Below are positions 1-8,364 of a stretch of 25,225 bases of DNA, piece after piece. Under the pieces are notes generated by a model. It had not been told where the DNA came from, ran no database searches, and saw nothing but the letters and a program-made list of their open reading frames with translations. Within the stretch, counting starts at the first letter, position 1. Each line of letters starts with the position of its first letter. Both the position numbers and the translations under genes were made by a program. The stretch covers positions 1 to 25,225 of IMG/VR virus record IMGVR_UViG_3300034374_002965, one strand, 5' to 3'. This stretch comes from a virus.

Positions 1-1974
1 TGCTGCGCTCAAACCACTAATACCAAATCCCAGCGCCTGTTGTCCGACAGACGGACCTGGGCTTAAGTTCTGACTGAACGACATTTGCGACGATGGTGTT
101 TTAGAATAAATGTCGGACAAGTACCCTAGCTGCTGCATCGGGTTAAACCGCTGCTGCATTTCGTTCTGTCGAGACGTATCAAACTGCGCTTGTTGCTGCT
201 GTTGCTGTTGACGACCCAAGTCGAACAAGAACCCAGTTTGTTTCTGCCCCAAAGTCTGCGTACCTTCGGCAAGAGCACCTTGTTGCGTTGCAAGCTGGCC
301 CTGAGTTTGAGCCGTGTTCAACCCGAGACGACCGTAATCTGTCCCCAGAGCACCCAGCCCTTGGCCGATAGCCGCTAATTGTTGAGCGCCCTGAAGACCC
401 AATTGAGCTTGCTGACCTGCCCCCGTTTGCTGGAGCTGCGCCTGATTCTGACCTAAAGCGCCTTGTTGCTGCGCGGATCGTGCTGCAAGTTCTTGACTTG
501 TAATGCCGAGGGCCGCGGCCCGATTGTCGATGTCGGCCTGTGACCTCAAGCCTTGAAGACCCAATTGCCCCGATTGTAGCCCCAACTGCCCCGCAAGCTG
601 CGCGGCGTTAATGCCCGTCTGAGCTTGGAGTTGTTCAAAGCTAAGGCCCGTTTGCGCCAAGCTTTGTGCATTTGACGCAGCCAATTGTTCGGCGGCAAGG
701 CGCTGCTGATTTGCAGCTTGTTGAGCCCCAAGACCAAGCTGACCTCCTTGTAAAAATTGCCCGGAAGCCAGTCTTTCCGCATCTAAGCCTAAAGCACCGG
801 CCGACTGAGCGGCATTCGCCACGGAAGAAGAACCTTGTGCACCAAGCGCACCAGTAGACGTCGCCGCCTGCTGCGCGCGACCTTGCTGACGTTCAAACGC
901 TTCTTGAGCCCGAGCGGAAGCAGATTCAAAACCAGCTTGCCGCATTTGAGCGGCGGTGCGACCCTGCTGTTCAAGTACATTTCGCGCCAATTCTTGTTCT
1001 GCCACCGCTTGCCGAGAACCGCCGAAAGCCCCCGCACCAACAGCTTGCGCAGCCACACTTTGTTGCTGTATATCACCCGCACGAGCAACGTCCGCCAAAG
1101 CTTGTTGTACGGCCTTGTCCTCAAACTCATTCATAAAAGCGCCTGCGCGGCCCGGATCAAATTCACCCGTCGTCTGTCCAAGTTGCGCAATTCCGGATAA
1201 AGCGCTGCTTTCACCCAAAGCGCCTGCGCGTTGGAGAGCAGAAGCTGCGTCCGCCGTTATGTTTCGTGCGTTCCGAACAGCACCTTGACTGCCTTGCAGC
1301 GCTTGTTCATAGGCGCTAATTCCTCCGGCAGAGGTGTCTTGAGCGGCTTGTCGAGCCTCTTGTGTAGCCGAACCGAGCTGTTGGCCAAGTTGTCCTAGAA
1401 TAGGGGCCTGTGCAGCGTTAGCCGCAGCCGCAGTATTCAACCCAAGACCACTAGCTGCGCCCATCGCACCTTGGGCCGCACCAATCTGTCCGGGAATCTG
1501 TCCGGAAATCGCACCTTGGTTGGCTAGATTGGCTTGCGCTATGTTTTGAGCGCCCCTTGCCGCCGCCCCCAGGCCCTGTTGAGCAAGACCCGTTTGGTTC
1601 AATCCATATTGTTGAGCGGCCGCTTGTCGCTGCGCAAGTAAAGCCTGTTGAACTGGGATTTGAAGGGCCGCTTGTTGAAAACGACTAGCGCCCTGATCTT
1701 GAAAGCGTTGCGCGCCGGGCATAACTCGGTTAGCCGACAGTTGCCCGGATTGCAGCCCCGCCGCAGCGCGGTTTAAAAAGGGTTGAAAGTTGTTTTGTTG
1801 GCTGAGGCCTTGATCCAAGGCTCGTTGTTGAAAGTCACTAAACCCCGCGGTTTGAAAATCAACCGGAGTTAAACCTCGAGCCACTTGAGCCCGCGCGTCG
1901 TTCAGAAGTTGGATGCGTGCCTGTTCAATTTCAGGGCTTTCCTGAAGAACTTGGACTGAGGTAGTTTCCGCCAT
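1..1974 (-). CDS. Ala/Gln/Gly-rich putative DNA-ejection (internal virion) protein, C-terminus beyond window
   Basis: The frame starts at ATG 1974, after an in-frame TGA at 1980-1978, and stays open for 658 codons to the left edge, so the gene is 3'-truncated by the window. I read every codon and found no stop. The protein is dominated by Ala, Gln, Gly and Leu, with many short QLGLQ-like and AAQ-like repeats and a seven-glutamine run near residues 589-595. Long Ala/Gln-rich helical proteins next to tail genes of podovirus-like phages are commonly internal virion or ejection proteins that form a trans-envelope conduit; that role is inferred from composition and position only. An AAAGG site spans the stop codon of the preceding gene, about 10 bases upstream. 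It could instead be a tail-tip or stalk protein. The reading frame is certain; the function is tentative. Confidence 0.8.
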   Translation of the reverse strand, partial: MAETTSVQVLQESPEIEQARIQLLNDARAQVARGLTPVDFQTAGFSDFQQRALDQGLSQQNNFQPFLNRAAAGLQSGQLSANRVMPGAQRFQDQGASRFQQAALQIPVQQALLAQRQAAAQQYGLNQTGLAQQGLGAAARGAQNIAQANLANQGAISGQIPGQIGAAQGAMGAASGLGLNTAAAANAAQAPILGQLGQQLGSATQEARQAAQDTSAGGISAYEQALQGSQGAVRNARNITADAASALQRAGALGESSALSGIAQLGQTTGEFDPGRAGAFMNEFEDKAVQQALADVARAGDIQQQSVAAQAVGAGAFGGSRQAVAEQELARNVLEQQGRTAAQMRQAGFESASARAQEAFERQQGRAQQAATSTGALGAQGSSSVANAAQSAGALGLDAERLASGQFLQGGQLGLGAQQAANQQRLAAEQLAASNAQSLAQTGLSFEQLQAQTGINAAQLAGQLGLQSGQLGLQGLRSQADIDNRAAALGITSQELAARSAQQQGALGQNQAQLQQTGAGQQAQLGLQGAQQLAAIGQGLGALGTDYGRLGLNTAQTQGQLATQQGALAEGTQTLGQKQTGFLFDLGRQQQQQQQAQFDTSRQNEMQQRFNPMQQLGYLSDIYSKTPSSQMSFSQNLSPGPSVGQQALGFGISGLSAA

Positions 1975-1988
1975 GGTTCACAAACCTT

Positions 1989-3482
1989 TTACGAAGCGCG
2001 CGCTTCTAAATCACGCATGACTGAATACATGTTACGGATACCGGTTTCTAAATTACCTTTTCCGGCCCCGCGAACAGCATCTGTCGTCATCACAAATTCA
2101 CCCGGCATCAACAGCGCTCGCACGCTGTCTTTACCACGGACACCTTCATCCGGCATGATGCCGCCGTTCCTACGCGGGTAAATTGGACCGCCTTCAGCCG
2201 CCTGAACGGGGCCGTAACCACTAGTTATTGGGGTGGTTGCATACGGGTTCCGCTGCTCCCTAAAGGTTGCCGGATCAAAAATAGGCGGAAGCGGGTCTAG
2301 CTTTCCGAAGCCCAAAGAATCCGCAGTTTCTTGGAAGGAAGGTCCTTCTTCTTCATCAAAAGCTCCCAGAGCATATGCGCCCACCCCAGCAAGAGCTGCG
2401 GGACCGACGTATTGTTTAAATCCGGGCTGTGCGGACGCCACGGCTTCTTTAAACATCTTGTCGGTAAACTCTTTATTGTTCTTGAGAGCGAAGTCTCTGG
2501 CTTGATCCACTTTTAGCTGTGTAAAGGCTTTTTGACTCGCTTCGCTACGAGGGAAAATAGGTTCTAAAAGGTCGCTCGCGCCCTCAAACTGTTTTTCTAC
2601 GGCATTCAATTGCCGCTGAACAAAATCGGGTTTTTGGTCGCTTGGGGCGCTTGGGGAAGCGGTATCTGAAAAAAAGTTTTCAGGCTTAAGCGACTCTTTG
2701 TAATCCGAAGTCCCTTCCTTGAAGAGGTTTGGATTAAAGGTGTCAAATATCCCCGCGTCTGGCGCGACCTGGGAACCGGAAATAGCACCAAAGCTTCCTT
2801 GAGAGGCCAAGTTCCGCAAACCCGAGCCAAATTGCTCGAACCGAGCGGCCGGGTTGGCAAAAGACTGTTTTACCCCTTCAAAAAAGCCCGGTCCGCCGCT
2901 GCCCATGGCCCCAATGCCCGCGAAACCCGCACCCATCACACCGGAAATAGCCGCCGATTTAAAGGAGTCGGTAAGGGAGTTACCGTTAATTAAGGAAGCG
3001 ATCCCAGTGCCCAACGCACCGCCGAAAACCGGACCCAAGGGTCCTGCGCCTAGCACAAGAGGCAATACAATGGGAGCTGCTTTTTTGACGAATTTCTTGA
3101 CGCTCTTGAAGATTTTCTTAAAGAAAAACTCTCGAATCCCCGTCGCAGGGTTAATACTGTTGTCGTTAGAACCAACAACATAGCGCTCAGGATTTTCGAC
3201 GCCTTGGCTACTCAAATAGGTAAAAATGGAGTCGCGCCAAGCAGGGTCGTCGTCCAGAAGTTCTTTGGGAATTACAAGTTCGCCACGCTCAAGGTGAGCC
3301 ACAACATTGTCGCCAAAACGACCGTGACCGGCAATCTCATCGGCAATCTCCGTGTACTGACCAATACCAGAAACAGGAAAGTCCGGCTCATCATTTCCAT
3401 AAAGGTCTTCGTCAACGAAAGTACCTATCCCGCCACCCGGAATCTCAAGCATTTCCATTTCCGCAGTTTGTTGAGCAGACAT
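1989..3482 (-). CDS. Putative DNA-ejection / tail-associated virion protein with GEFV-type motifs
   Basis: A 497-residue protein from ATG 3482, preferred over an upstream TTG because the ATG overlaps the previous gene's TGA (TGATG) and follows a GGAGG site. Near residues 57-72 it has GDNVVAHLERGELVIP. Residues 119-135 are very basic (KK-rich) and are followed by a hydrophobic, Gly/Ala-rich stretch at about 136-200 that could insert into a membrane. The C-terminus has NGG at about 439, then DSVRALLMPGEFVM at about 452-465. GG...DSxxAxLxxGEFVM motifs recur in large phage tail, tape-measure and ejection proteins, although their function is unknown to me. With the Ala/Gln-rich protein that follows, this looks like a pair of ejection proteins. 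The role is inferred; the coding call is strong. Confidence 0.85.
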   Translation of the reverse strand: MSAQQTAEMEMLEIPGGGIGTFVDEDLYGNDEPDFPVSGIGQYTEIADEIAGHGRFGDNVVAHLERGELVIPKELLDDDPAWRDSIFTYLSSQGVENPERYVVGSNDNSINPATGIREFFFKKIFKSVKKFVKKAAPIVLPLVLGAGPLGPVFGGALGTGIASLINGNSLTDSFKSAAISGVMGAGFAGIGAMGSGGPGFFEGVKQSFANPAARFEQFGSGLRNLASQGSFGAISGSQVAPDAGIFDTFNPNLFKEGTSDYKESLKPENFFSDTASPSAPSDQKPDFVQRQLNAVEKQFEGASDLLEPIFPRSEASQKAFTQLKVDQARDFALKNNKEFTDKMFKEAVASAQPGFKQYVGPAALAGVGAYALGAFDEEEGPSFQETADSLGFGKLDPLPPIFDPATFREQRNPYATTPITSGYGPVQAAEGGPIYPRRNGGIMPDEGVRGKDSVRALLMPGEFVMTTDAVRGAGKGNLETGIRNMYSVMRDLEARAS

Positions 3483-3595
3483 CAACCCGCGCCTCCAGAT
3501 AAATTCTCAGGTGCCGTGACCTGAACCAGTGTACTTCTTTTTTTGCCTCCCGTCCACGGGCGGCTGTAATACACGTTTAATTGTTTTTTACTCAT
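3482..3595 (-). CDS. Small 37-residue hypothetical protein
   Basis: A short frame of 37 codons plus TGA fits exactly between two genes. Its ATG overlaps the stop of the upstream gene (ATGA at 3595-3592), and its TGA shares a base with the ATG of the downstream gene. The product is basic at the N-terminus (MSKKQLNVYYSRPW), ends in SGGAG, and has no visible membrane segment or known motif. Its last codons contain the GGAGG Shine-Dalgarno site of the next gene, so part of its value may be translational coupling. The exact fit on both sides is the main evidence that it is real. Function unknown; a minor structural peptide is possible. Confidence 0.6.
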   Translation of the reverse strand: MSKKQLNVYYSRPWTGGKKRSTLVQVTAPENLSGGAG

Positions 3596-3888
3596 GGTGT
3601 ACTCACCGTTACAGAGCCTACCGCAGCGTCGCCTTGTTGCCCTCGGACGTGAGGAGTATTTATCAAAGCTACTTTGACAAACCCGTTTTGTTGAAACAAC
3701 GCGCCGTTTTCTAATCCAGAATCGTCCGTTTGTAGCGCTGTCAAAACCAAACCCGTGTGCCGACCTTCACCCGGATTCTGCATGTTTTCTGCGTAAACGC
3801 TAAACGACCGCATAACTTCCGCAAAATAACCCGGCCGATATTCTTCTGGTGGGATTGGAAAAAACGGAAGGACAAGATTTCGAGACAT
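3592..3888 (-). CDS. Conserved small structural-module protein (98 aa)
   Basis: The ATG at 3888 shares its A with the stop of the gp10-like gene (TAATG) and follows GGGAG at a good distance. An upstream in-frame ATG at 3939 would lie inside the gp10-like gene and is disfavoured. The product begins MSRNLVLPFFPIPPEEY and ends in VGSVTVSTP. The ending closely matches that of the 101-residue protein at 10370-10675, suggesting a shared C-terminal beta strand or related small tail-module proteins. No catalytic motif is visible. Its place directly after the gp10-like tail protein and before the ejection proteins suggests a minor tail component. I do not recognise a named family. Confidence 0.75.
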   Translation of the reverse strand: MSRNLVLPFFPIPPEEYRPGYFAEVMRSFSVYAENMQNPGEGRHTGLVLTALQTDDSGLENGALFQQNGFVKVALINTPHVRGQQGDAAVGSVTVSTP

Positions 3889-6002
3889 TACCGTCTCCCG
3901 TCCGGACGCATTTCTACCCTCGGTGCCCCCAATCGCCAAGTTGTGCCGGTGTCCGTGCTCTGTATTTTAAAGGCCATGGACCGACCTCGAAGCCGCAGGA
4001 AGACGTCTTCGGTAAACTGTTCTACCGGAACCGTGGCCGTTCTTTGGACCGAGGACCCCGTGCTGTTGGTATAGTTCCCACCCGGATAGTTCCGAACTTG
4101 AACCGTCATCGTGGCCGTCGGACTGTCATTGGTACTGTCCCGGAACGTCATGTCTGGTATTAAACGACTTACCAGCATGTAACGGTCCCCGGCCCCCAAA
4201 CTAACCTGACTGCTTTCGATGTAGGAGGAAATCCCTGTGGCCGGATCGGTACTCCCGTCATCTAAACCAAACTCTTGAAAATACAAAGATTGGTCCGTCG
4301 ATGCCGCGATAGGATACGCGTTTATCCCGCGGTCCAGCCAACAAGTGCGGTTTAAAACACCATAATACCAAATTTTTTGTTGGTAATTATACACCGCATA
4401 ACGGTCGCATTCGGAACTCGTTGAAGACGGATAAAACCACCAAATTTCGGAGAAAGAAGTGTTGGTGCTTGCCGTGACTTTTTCAAGTTGAGCCTCGTTT
4501 ATGTCCGAGAAAATGTAATCTCGTATGGTACACGGAAGCCTTTGAACGCCGCCAGCATAAATATAAAACTCTTCCTCACCCATCCAAAAAACCATGTCCT
4601 CAACAGCAACAGCCGCCAATGGCCCCGCCATCGTGATGTTTTCAGAAATGGTATTTATGCCAAAAGTAAACGGAGGCCCCAAAAACTGCATGGCGTGTAA
4701 AGACGTGTCTGTAAACACCAAAACTTGTTGACGTGTTTCTACCGCAGTTATGATCTCTGATCCGGAACCTATTCTGAGATCACCTGCGGTATTGGTTGCC
4801 GTAGACTCCCAGTCCGTCAAACTTTCTTGCGAGGAAAAACGTATTAAAAGCGGGTCTTGAACGCCTATGTTATTTTGCGGGTCACAGCCAAAAGCAATGA
4901 TGTGACGGTCCGCATCTGAAACCAAAACTTTTTTAGCTATTGTGGGAGTGGTGTTAGCGCCAGATAAACTGGAAAGCTCCACACCTCGCGCAGAAAGCCC
5001 GCTAGTTTTATCCCAATAAAAAATCCCCTGGTCCCGAACGTTAAACAACAGGTCTTCACCAAAATTATCGTGGCTCCAAATCCGCAACGTCGCACCGCTT
5101 GCTGTTAACGCCGCGCCCGATCCCCACGTTCCACGGCCCCACGTTGCGGCTCCCCACCCTGTTCCGGCAACGCTGCTGTCCAAACCCGAATTTATTTGAT
5201 ACGCTCCTACCGTGGAACTTCCGCCCGAACCGGAATCCGACGTTGTGGCAAACACAAACACTGGAGAATATCCCGTGGACGTAGATATAGCGTTTACGGA
5301 AGAAACCTCGCGAGCATCTATCAAATAAGAGTTTGCGCTAATCACGGCGCGGATTTGATATTCTTGGTTTAAGACATTCGCGGTAATTTGATCTCCTAAA
5401 GACGCCGCTCCGGAGAAGGTTACGAAATCATTCTCGAGGGCTCCGTGATCCGTGTCCGTAACTATTAAGGTTGCGCAGGTCACCGCTGCACCCGAAGAAT
5501 GACTAGCCGTAGTTGTGCTTGAATACCCCCTAGTCAGCCCTGAAAGAACGTTCCCACTGAGAGTGGCATAAAAAATTATTTCAGAATTGATTTTAATAAC
5601 GCCATTGGCCGGGAAACCGGACCCACTGGTAAGCGTTATCGAGGTGTCATCTACGCCGACATCGCCGTTTAACGTGTTGGCCTTGGCGGAAAAAGTTACG
5701 TCTCCCGCAGAAGTCGTGCTGCGAACAGGCGTTATGTCATAATACCCGCCGCCTTCGTTAATATAATATTTAAGGTTCGTTCCCACACCTAGATAGTTAG
5801 AGCCGTCTAGGGCTACCCAAGGGTGCAATGCGCGACAAGTCCCTAAAAAATAAGATGAAGTGGTAGGTATCCAGCCCCCTATTTTTTCCGGAGCACCGAA
5901 ACGGAATCTTACTTTGTCGCAATCAAACCACCCACCTTCGTTTGCGTACGAAGTTGTTTCGCGGTTTACGCCGGGCCGGAACTCCAGTTTTGTGAATGGC
6001 AT
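3888..6002 (-). CDS. P22 gp10-like tail / DNA-stabilisation protein
   Basis: A 704-residue protein opening with MPFTKLEFRPGVNRETTSYANEGG and containing KVRFRFGAPEKIGGW. This N-terminal pattern is typical of the phage stabilisation (P22 gp10-like) family, which forms the tail hub below the portal-adaptor complex and helps retain packaged DNA. Later blocks such as DPLLIRFSSQESLTDW, RIGSGSEIITAVETRQQVLVFT and AAVAVEDMVFWMGEEEFYIY fit the family's beta-propeller-like body. P22 gp10 is about 470 residues; the extra length includes an insert near residues 108-175 with ITLTSGSGFP...GEI-type and TRGYSSTTTASHSSGA text, resembling a beta-rich add-on domain seen in phage tail proteins, and a Gly/Trp-rich WGRGTWG stretch. 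Family recognition is from memory of sequence style. Tail role fairly sure. Confidence 0.82.
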   Translation of the reverse strand: MPFTKLEFRPGVNRETTSYANEGGWFDCDKVRFRFGAPEKIGGWIPTTSSYFLGTCRALHPWVALDGSNYLGVGTNLKYYINEGGGYYDITPVRSTTSAGDVTFSAKANTLNGDVGVDDTSITLTSGSGFPANGVIKINSEIIFYATLSGNVLSGLTRGYSSTTTASHSSGAAVTCATLIVTDTDHGALENDFVTFSGAASLGDQITANVLNQEYQIRAVISANSYLIDAREVSSVNAISTSTGYSPVFVFATTSDSGSGGSSTVGAYQINSGLDSSVAGTGWGAATWGRGTWGSGAALTASGATLRIWSHDNFGEDLLFNVRDQGIFYWDKTSGLSARGVELSSLSGANTTPTIAKKVLVSDADRHIIAFGCDPQNNIGVQDPLLIRFSSQESLTDWESTATNTAGDLRIGSGSEIITAVETRQQVLVFTDTSLHAMQFLGPPFTFGINTISENITMAGPLAAVAVEDMVFWMGEEEFYIYAGGVQRLPCTIRDYIFSDINEAQLEKVTASTNTSFSEIWWFYPSSTSSECDRYAVYNYQQKIWYYGVLNRTCWLDRGINAYPIAASTDQSLYFQEFGLDDGSTDPATGISSYIESSQVSLGAGDRYMLVSRLIPDMTFRDSTNDSPTATMTVQVRNYPGGNYTNSTGSSVQRTATVPVEQFTEDVFLRLRGRSMAFKIQSTDTGTTWRLGAPRVEMRPDGRR

Positions 6003-6050
6003 CGCACGGGCTCGCTGTTGTCGTTTAAAAAGCGGCTAAGGGCCCCCTCG

Positions 6051-6287
6051 TTATGCAGCCTCTCCGGCAGCAATAGCATCATTAAAAGGCGTCATGTCTT
6101 CCGTCGTCCAGATGTCACGGACGATGGTGCCTTTGAGGTGGTCGATATTGCGTTGAAGCACTGTGGGGTCATCTGCGTAGTCGTCAGGCGATGCAAGCAC
6201 AGCGTTAATGAGGTTTACAGAGTCCATTGACGCACTGTAATGCCGTGCAATATCTTCCGCTGTCATTTCGATTTCTTCTTCGGACAT
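6051..6287 (-). CDS. Small acidic hypothetical protein (78 aa)
   Basis: I start this at ATG 6287, which sits eight bases after an AAGGAG site. The frame is open to a further ATG at 6323, but that start would overlap the preceding gene and has no comparable site. The product is acidic and apparently helical (MSEEEIEMTAEDIARHYSAS), with a later block TVLQRNIDHLKGTIVRDIW. It forms a pair with the 73-residue gene just upstream, between the fibre and the gp10-like protein. No enzymatic motif is visible; it may be a fibre-assembly or attachment factor, but this is only positional inference. Confidence 0.72.
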   Translation of the reverse strand: MSEEEIEMTAEDIARHYSASMDSVNLINAVLASPDDYADDPTVLQRNIDHLKGTIVRDIWTTEDMTPFNDAIAAGEAA

Positions 6288-6291
6288 AATA

Positions 6292-6513
6292 TTACTCCTT
6301 TTCTGCGGGGGCTGGGTTTTCAAGCGAGTTAGTCAACAAACCAACAAAGGTGTCCCGGCAGACTTGCAACTGATCTACGTTGAACCGAGCGGCCATCAGC
6401 TTTTGGTCCAGATCAGCCAAGTGGTTGACCATAACAATCTCTTGCTCGTTTAGGTCTTGGACATTGTAAGGCTTGTCGTTGACCGTAATGGTTTTTTTCT
6501 CGTCGTCAGTCAT
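6292..6513 (-). CDS. Small acidic protein, DUF6447-like (73 aa)
   Basis: A 73-residue product with a short beta-like start (KTITVNDKPYNVQDL) followed by a helical stretch (EQEIVMVNHLADLDQKLMAARF) and a Pro/Glu-rich tail. This layout resembles the DUF6447 small proteins I recall from marine phages; a profile search was not possible. Its ATG lies inside the last codons of the fibre gene (8-base overlap), which implies translational coupling to fibre synthesis. That pairing makes a role as fibre-assembly chaperone or fibre-associated subunit attractive but unproven. Confidence 0.75.
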   Translation of the reverse strand: MTDDEKKTITVNDKPYNVQDLNEQEIVMVNHLADLDQKLMAARFNVDQLQVCRDTFVGLLTNSLENPAPAEKE

Positions 6514-8353
6514 TCAATTTCTCCCTCAGAATGTTAATTTCATCAGACAGTTCTTGGATGGCTCGAACCAAGACTGGGATCAGTTTGCCCGGTGTGGCTT
6601 CAAGCCTGTCTGGATTGGACTTTAATACAAGGTTCATAAGCTCCTCAACGCCAGCATCCTGCTGCGCTTCATCTAATTCTTGAGCAATGAAGCCTGCTTC
6701 CTTCTGGCCAACCTTAGCGCCATCACGCATGTTCCAAGTGAACTCGACTGGGTTCAGCGAGTTAACAAAGTCCAGACCAACAGAAAGGTCTTTGATGTCC
6801 TTCTTGTCTCTGCGATCTGACAGTGCTGTAATGGACGTAACTTGAGCGCGAATAGCTGTAATGCTTGTATTACCGAGTGTAATTTCGTTAGACACATCTG
6901 CTGCGGAGGCGGCTGCATCGTGTCCAATGATGGTGTTATTGCTGCCTGTCGTTAGGACATCACCCGCCTGTACGCCGAGAAGTGTATTGTCCACCCCAGT
7001 CGTCAGTTCGTAACCTGCTCTATAACCAACAGCGACGTTGTAATTGCCACTACTGATATCGTTACCAGCTTGACGGCCAATAGCGATATTGTCCGTTCCA
7101 GTTACAACACCTACGCCGATTGATGAATAGCCGATAGCGATATTATAATTACCCTCAGTTGCGTTGCCTGCTGCATTATAGCCCAAAAAATTATTGTATA
7201 TGCCGCTGGTCAAATCGTTGCCTGCTAGACGACCAATAGCTGTATTGCCCGTTCCAGTCATAACACCTGTGCCAATGGCTTCATGACCTATGGCGATGCC
7301 AAAACTAGCAGTAGTTGCGAACTCCCCTGCTTCGAAGCCCTGAAATATGTTGCCAGTGCCGGTGGTTACGTTAGAGCCTGCTTGAAAGCCCGAAAGAATG
7401 TTGTAATCTCCGCTGGTTAAACCGTAGCCAGCTTGATAACCAATAGCGACATTGTTTGTGCCTGTAAGAACACCTAAGCCAATAGCCTGTCTACCAATAG
7501 CAATATTACTGTCGCCAGTAGTTGCGTTAAGAGCGGCCTGATACCCAATAGCTGTGTTACCGTCACCTGTAGTCAAATCTTGTAGGGCGTTGAAACCCAT
7601 AGCCGTATTAAAAGTACCACCAGCCTCAATGTTAGCAAAGGTGCCGCTACCAAAACCGACGTTTGAGGTGCCGGTAGGATGCGTAGCTTGAATGTCTACA
7701 GTGCCACTTGGCATAGACAACGACGTAATGCCGTCTACGGTCCCCCCGTTGATGTCAGCGGTCGTCAACACAGAAGACGAAATGGTGATTACACCGGAGC
7801 TATCTGCGATGGAGCCTGCGGCGGTGCCGTCCTTAGCTTTTAGGTTGGTAACCTCAATGTTCGTGGTATCCACCGTAGTGGTTGTAATTGCGTCAAAATA
7901 CGCGTTGTTAAAGACGTTTGCCGCTACCGCACCAGAGCCCGCACCATTAAAGAAAACAACGGCGGTCGTTCCCGCAGGAACCTCGTAGTCATTGCTGGAG
8001 TTATAAGTCCCTTGAAACAAGAGTATGCTGCGCGAGCCTGACAGGTTGTTACGAACATACACAATTTTTTCGGCGTCATTCGGAGTAAGCTGAACAAAAA
8101 CGGTGCCCCCCAAATCGCCCCCGTCGCCAAAAATAACCAAACGATTGCGGCCGTTGGAGGCCGCCCCATCGCTAACGGGCAACGTGTTCGGAGAACCGGA
8201 ACTTCCCGTGGCTGCAAGCGTTACAGAAACTTGTCCATCTAATGACGTGTCCACCAGCTCAAAGTTAGTATTGGTCGTGTCGCCCCACGTACCCGACTGC
8301 TCTCCGGTAGCAATTATTTCAATACCGTTGTTAAGCGTATATGTGCTTGGCAT
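6506..8353 (-). CDS. Tail fibre with YadA-like head repeats and C-terminal Peptidase_S74 intramolecular chaperone
   Basis: A 615-residue protein. The N-terminus (NNGIEIIATGEQSGTWGDTT) matches the particle-attachment end I associate with marine phage fibres. Residues about 248-495 are a run of short repeats of the type NTAIGYQAG..LTTG..N, as in trimeric autotransporter (YadA-type) head domains, predicted to form a left-handed beta-roll trimer. Residues about 505-615 are a Peptidase_S74 chaperone: LSDRRDKKDIKDL, GFIAQEL and VLVRAIQEL. The dyad that drives self-cleavage in this family appears to be Ser512 and Lys517 (S followed five residues later by K), so cleavage just before Ser512 should release about 104 residues after trimer folding. 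Role: host recognition. A GAGGTG site precedes ATG 8353. Domain calls are firm; the receptor is unknown. Confidence 0.92.
   Translation of the reverse strand: MPSTYTLNNGIEIIATGEQSGTWGDTTNTNFELVDTSLDGQVSVTLAATGSSGSPNTLPVSDGAASNGRNRLVIFGDGGDLGGTVFVQLTPNDAEKIVYVRNNLSGSRSILLFQGTYNSSNDYEVPAGTTAVVFFNGAGSGAVAANVFNNAYFDAITTTTVDTTNIEVTNLKAKDGTAAGSIADSSGVITISSSVLTTADINGGTVDGITSLSMPSGTVDIQATHPTGTSNVGFGSGTFANIEAGGTFNTAMGFNALQDLTTGDGNTAIGYQAALNATTGDSNIAIGRQAIGLGVLTGTNNVAIGYQAGYGLTSGDYNILSGFQAGSNVTTGTGNIFQGFEAGEFATTASFGIAIGHEAIGTGVMTGTGNTAIGRLAGNDLTSGIYNNFLGYNAAGNATEGNYNIAIGYSSIGVGVVTGTDNIAIGRQAGNDISSGNYNVAVGYRAGYELTTGVDNTLLGVQAGDVLTTGSNNTIIGHDAAASAADVSNEITLGNTSITAIRAQVTSITALSDRRDKKDIKDLSVGLDFVNSLNPVEFTWNMRDGAKVGQKEAGFIAQELDEAQQDAGVEELMNLVLKSNPDRLEATPGKLIPVLVRAIQELSDEINILREKLND
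6869..7612 (-). repeat. YadA-type protein repeat array inside the fibre gene
   Basis: About a dozen degenerate repeats encode residues 248-495 of the fibre. The recurring core is N-x-[AT]-[IL]-G-x-x-A-G followed by L-T-[TS]-G. The repeats are conserved at protein level but diverged in DNA, with unit lengths alternating because of inserted IGxGVxTGT turns. This points to an old, structurally constrained array rather than a recent tandem expansion. Confidence 0.8.
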
Positions 8354-8364
8354 TTTTTAACACC

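Noticed and set aside
3483-3485. TTG start one codon upstream of the 497-residue protein
   Set aside because: The adjacent ATG at 3482 overlaps the preceding stop as TGATG, the normal coupling in this genome.
6015-6050. Possible terminator (GGGCCCTTAGCC followed by Ts) before the gp10-like gene
   Set aside because: The stem is only three to four base pairs and the T-run is short; not supportable beside the strong terminator at 14882-14919.
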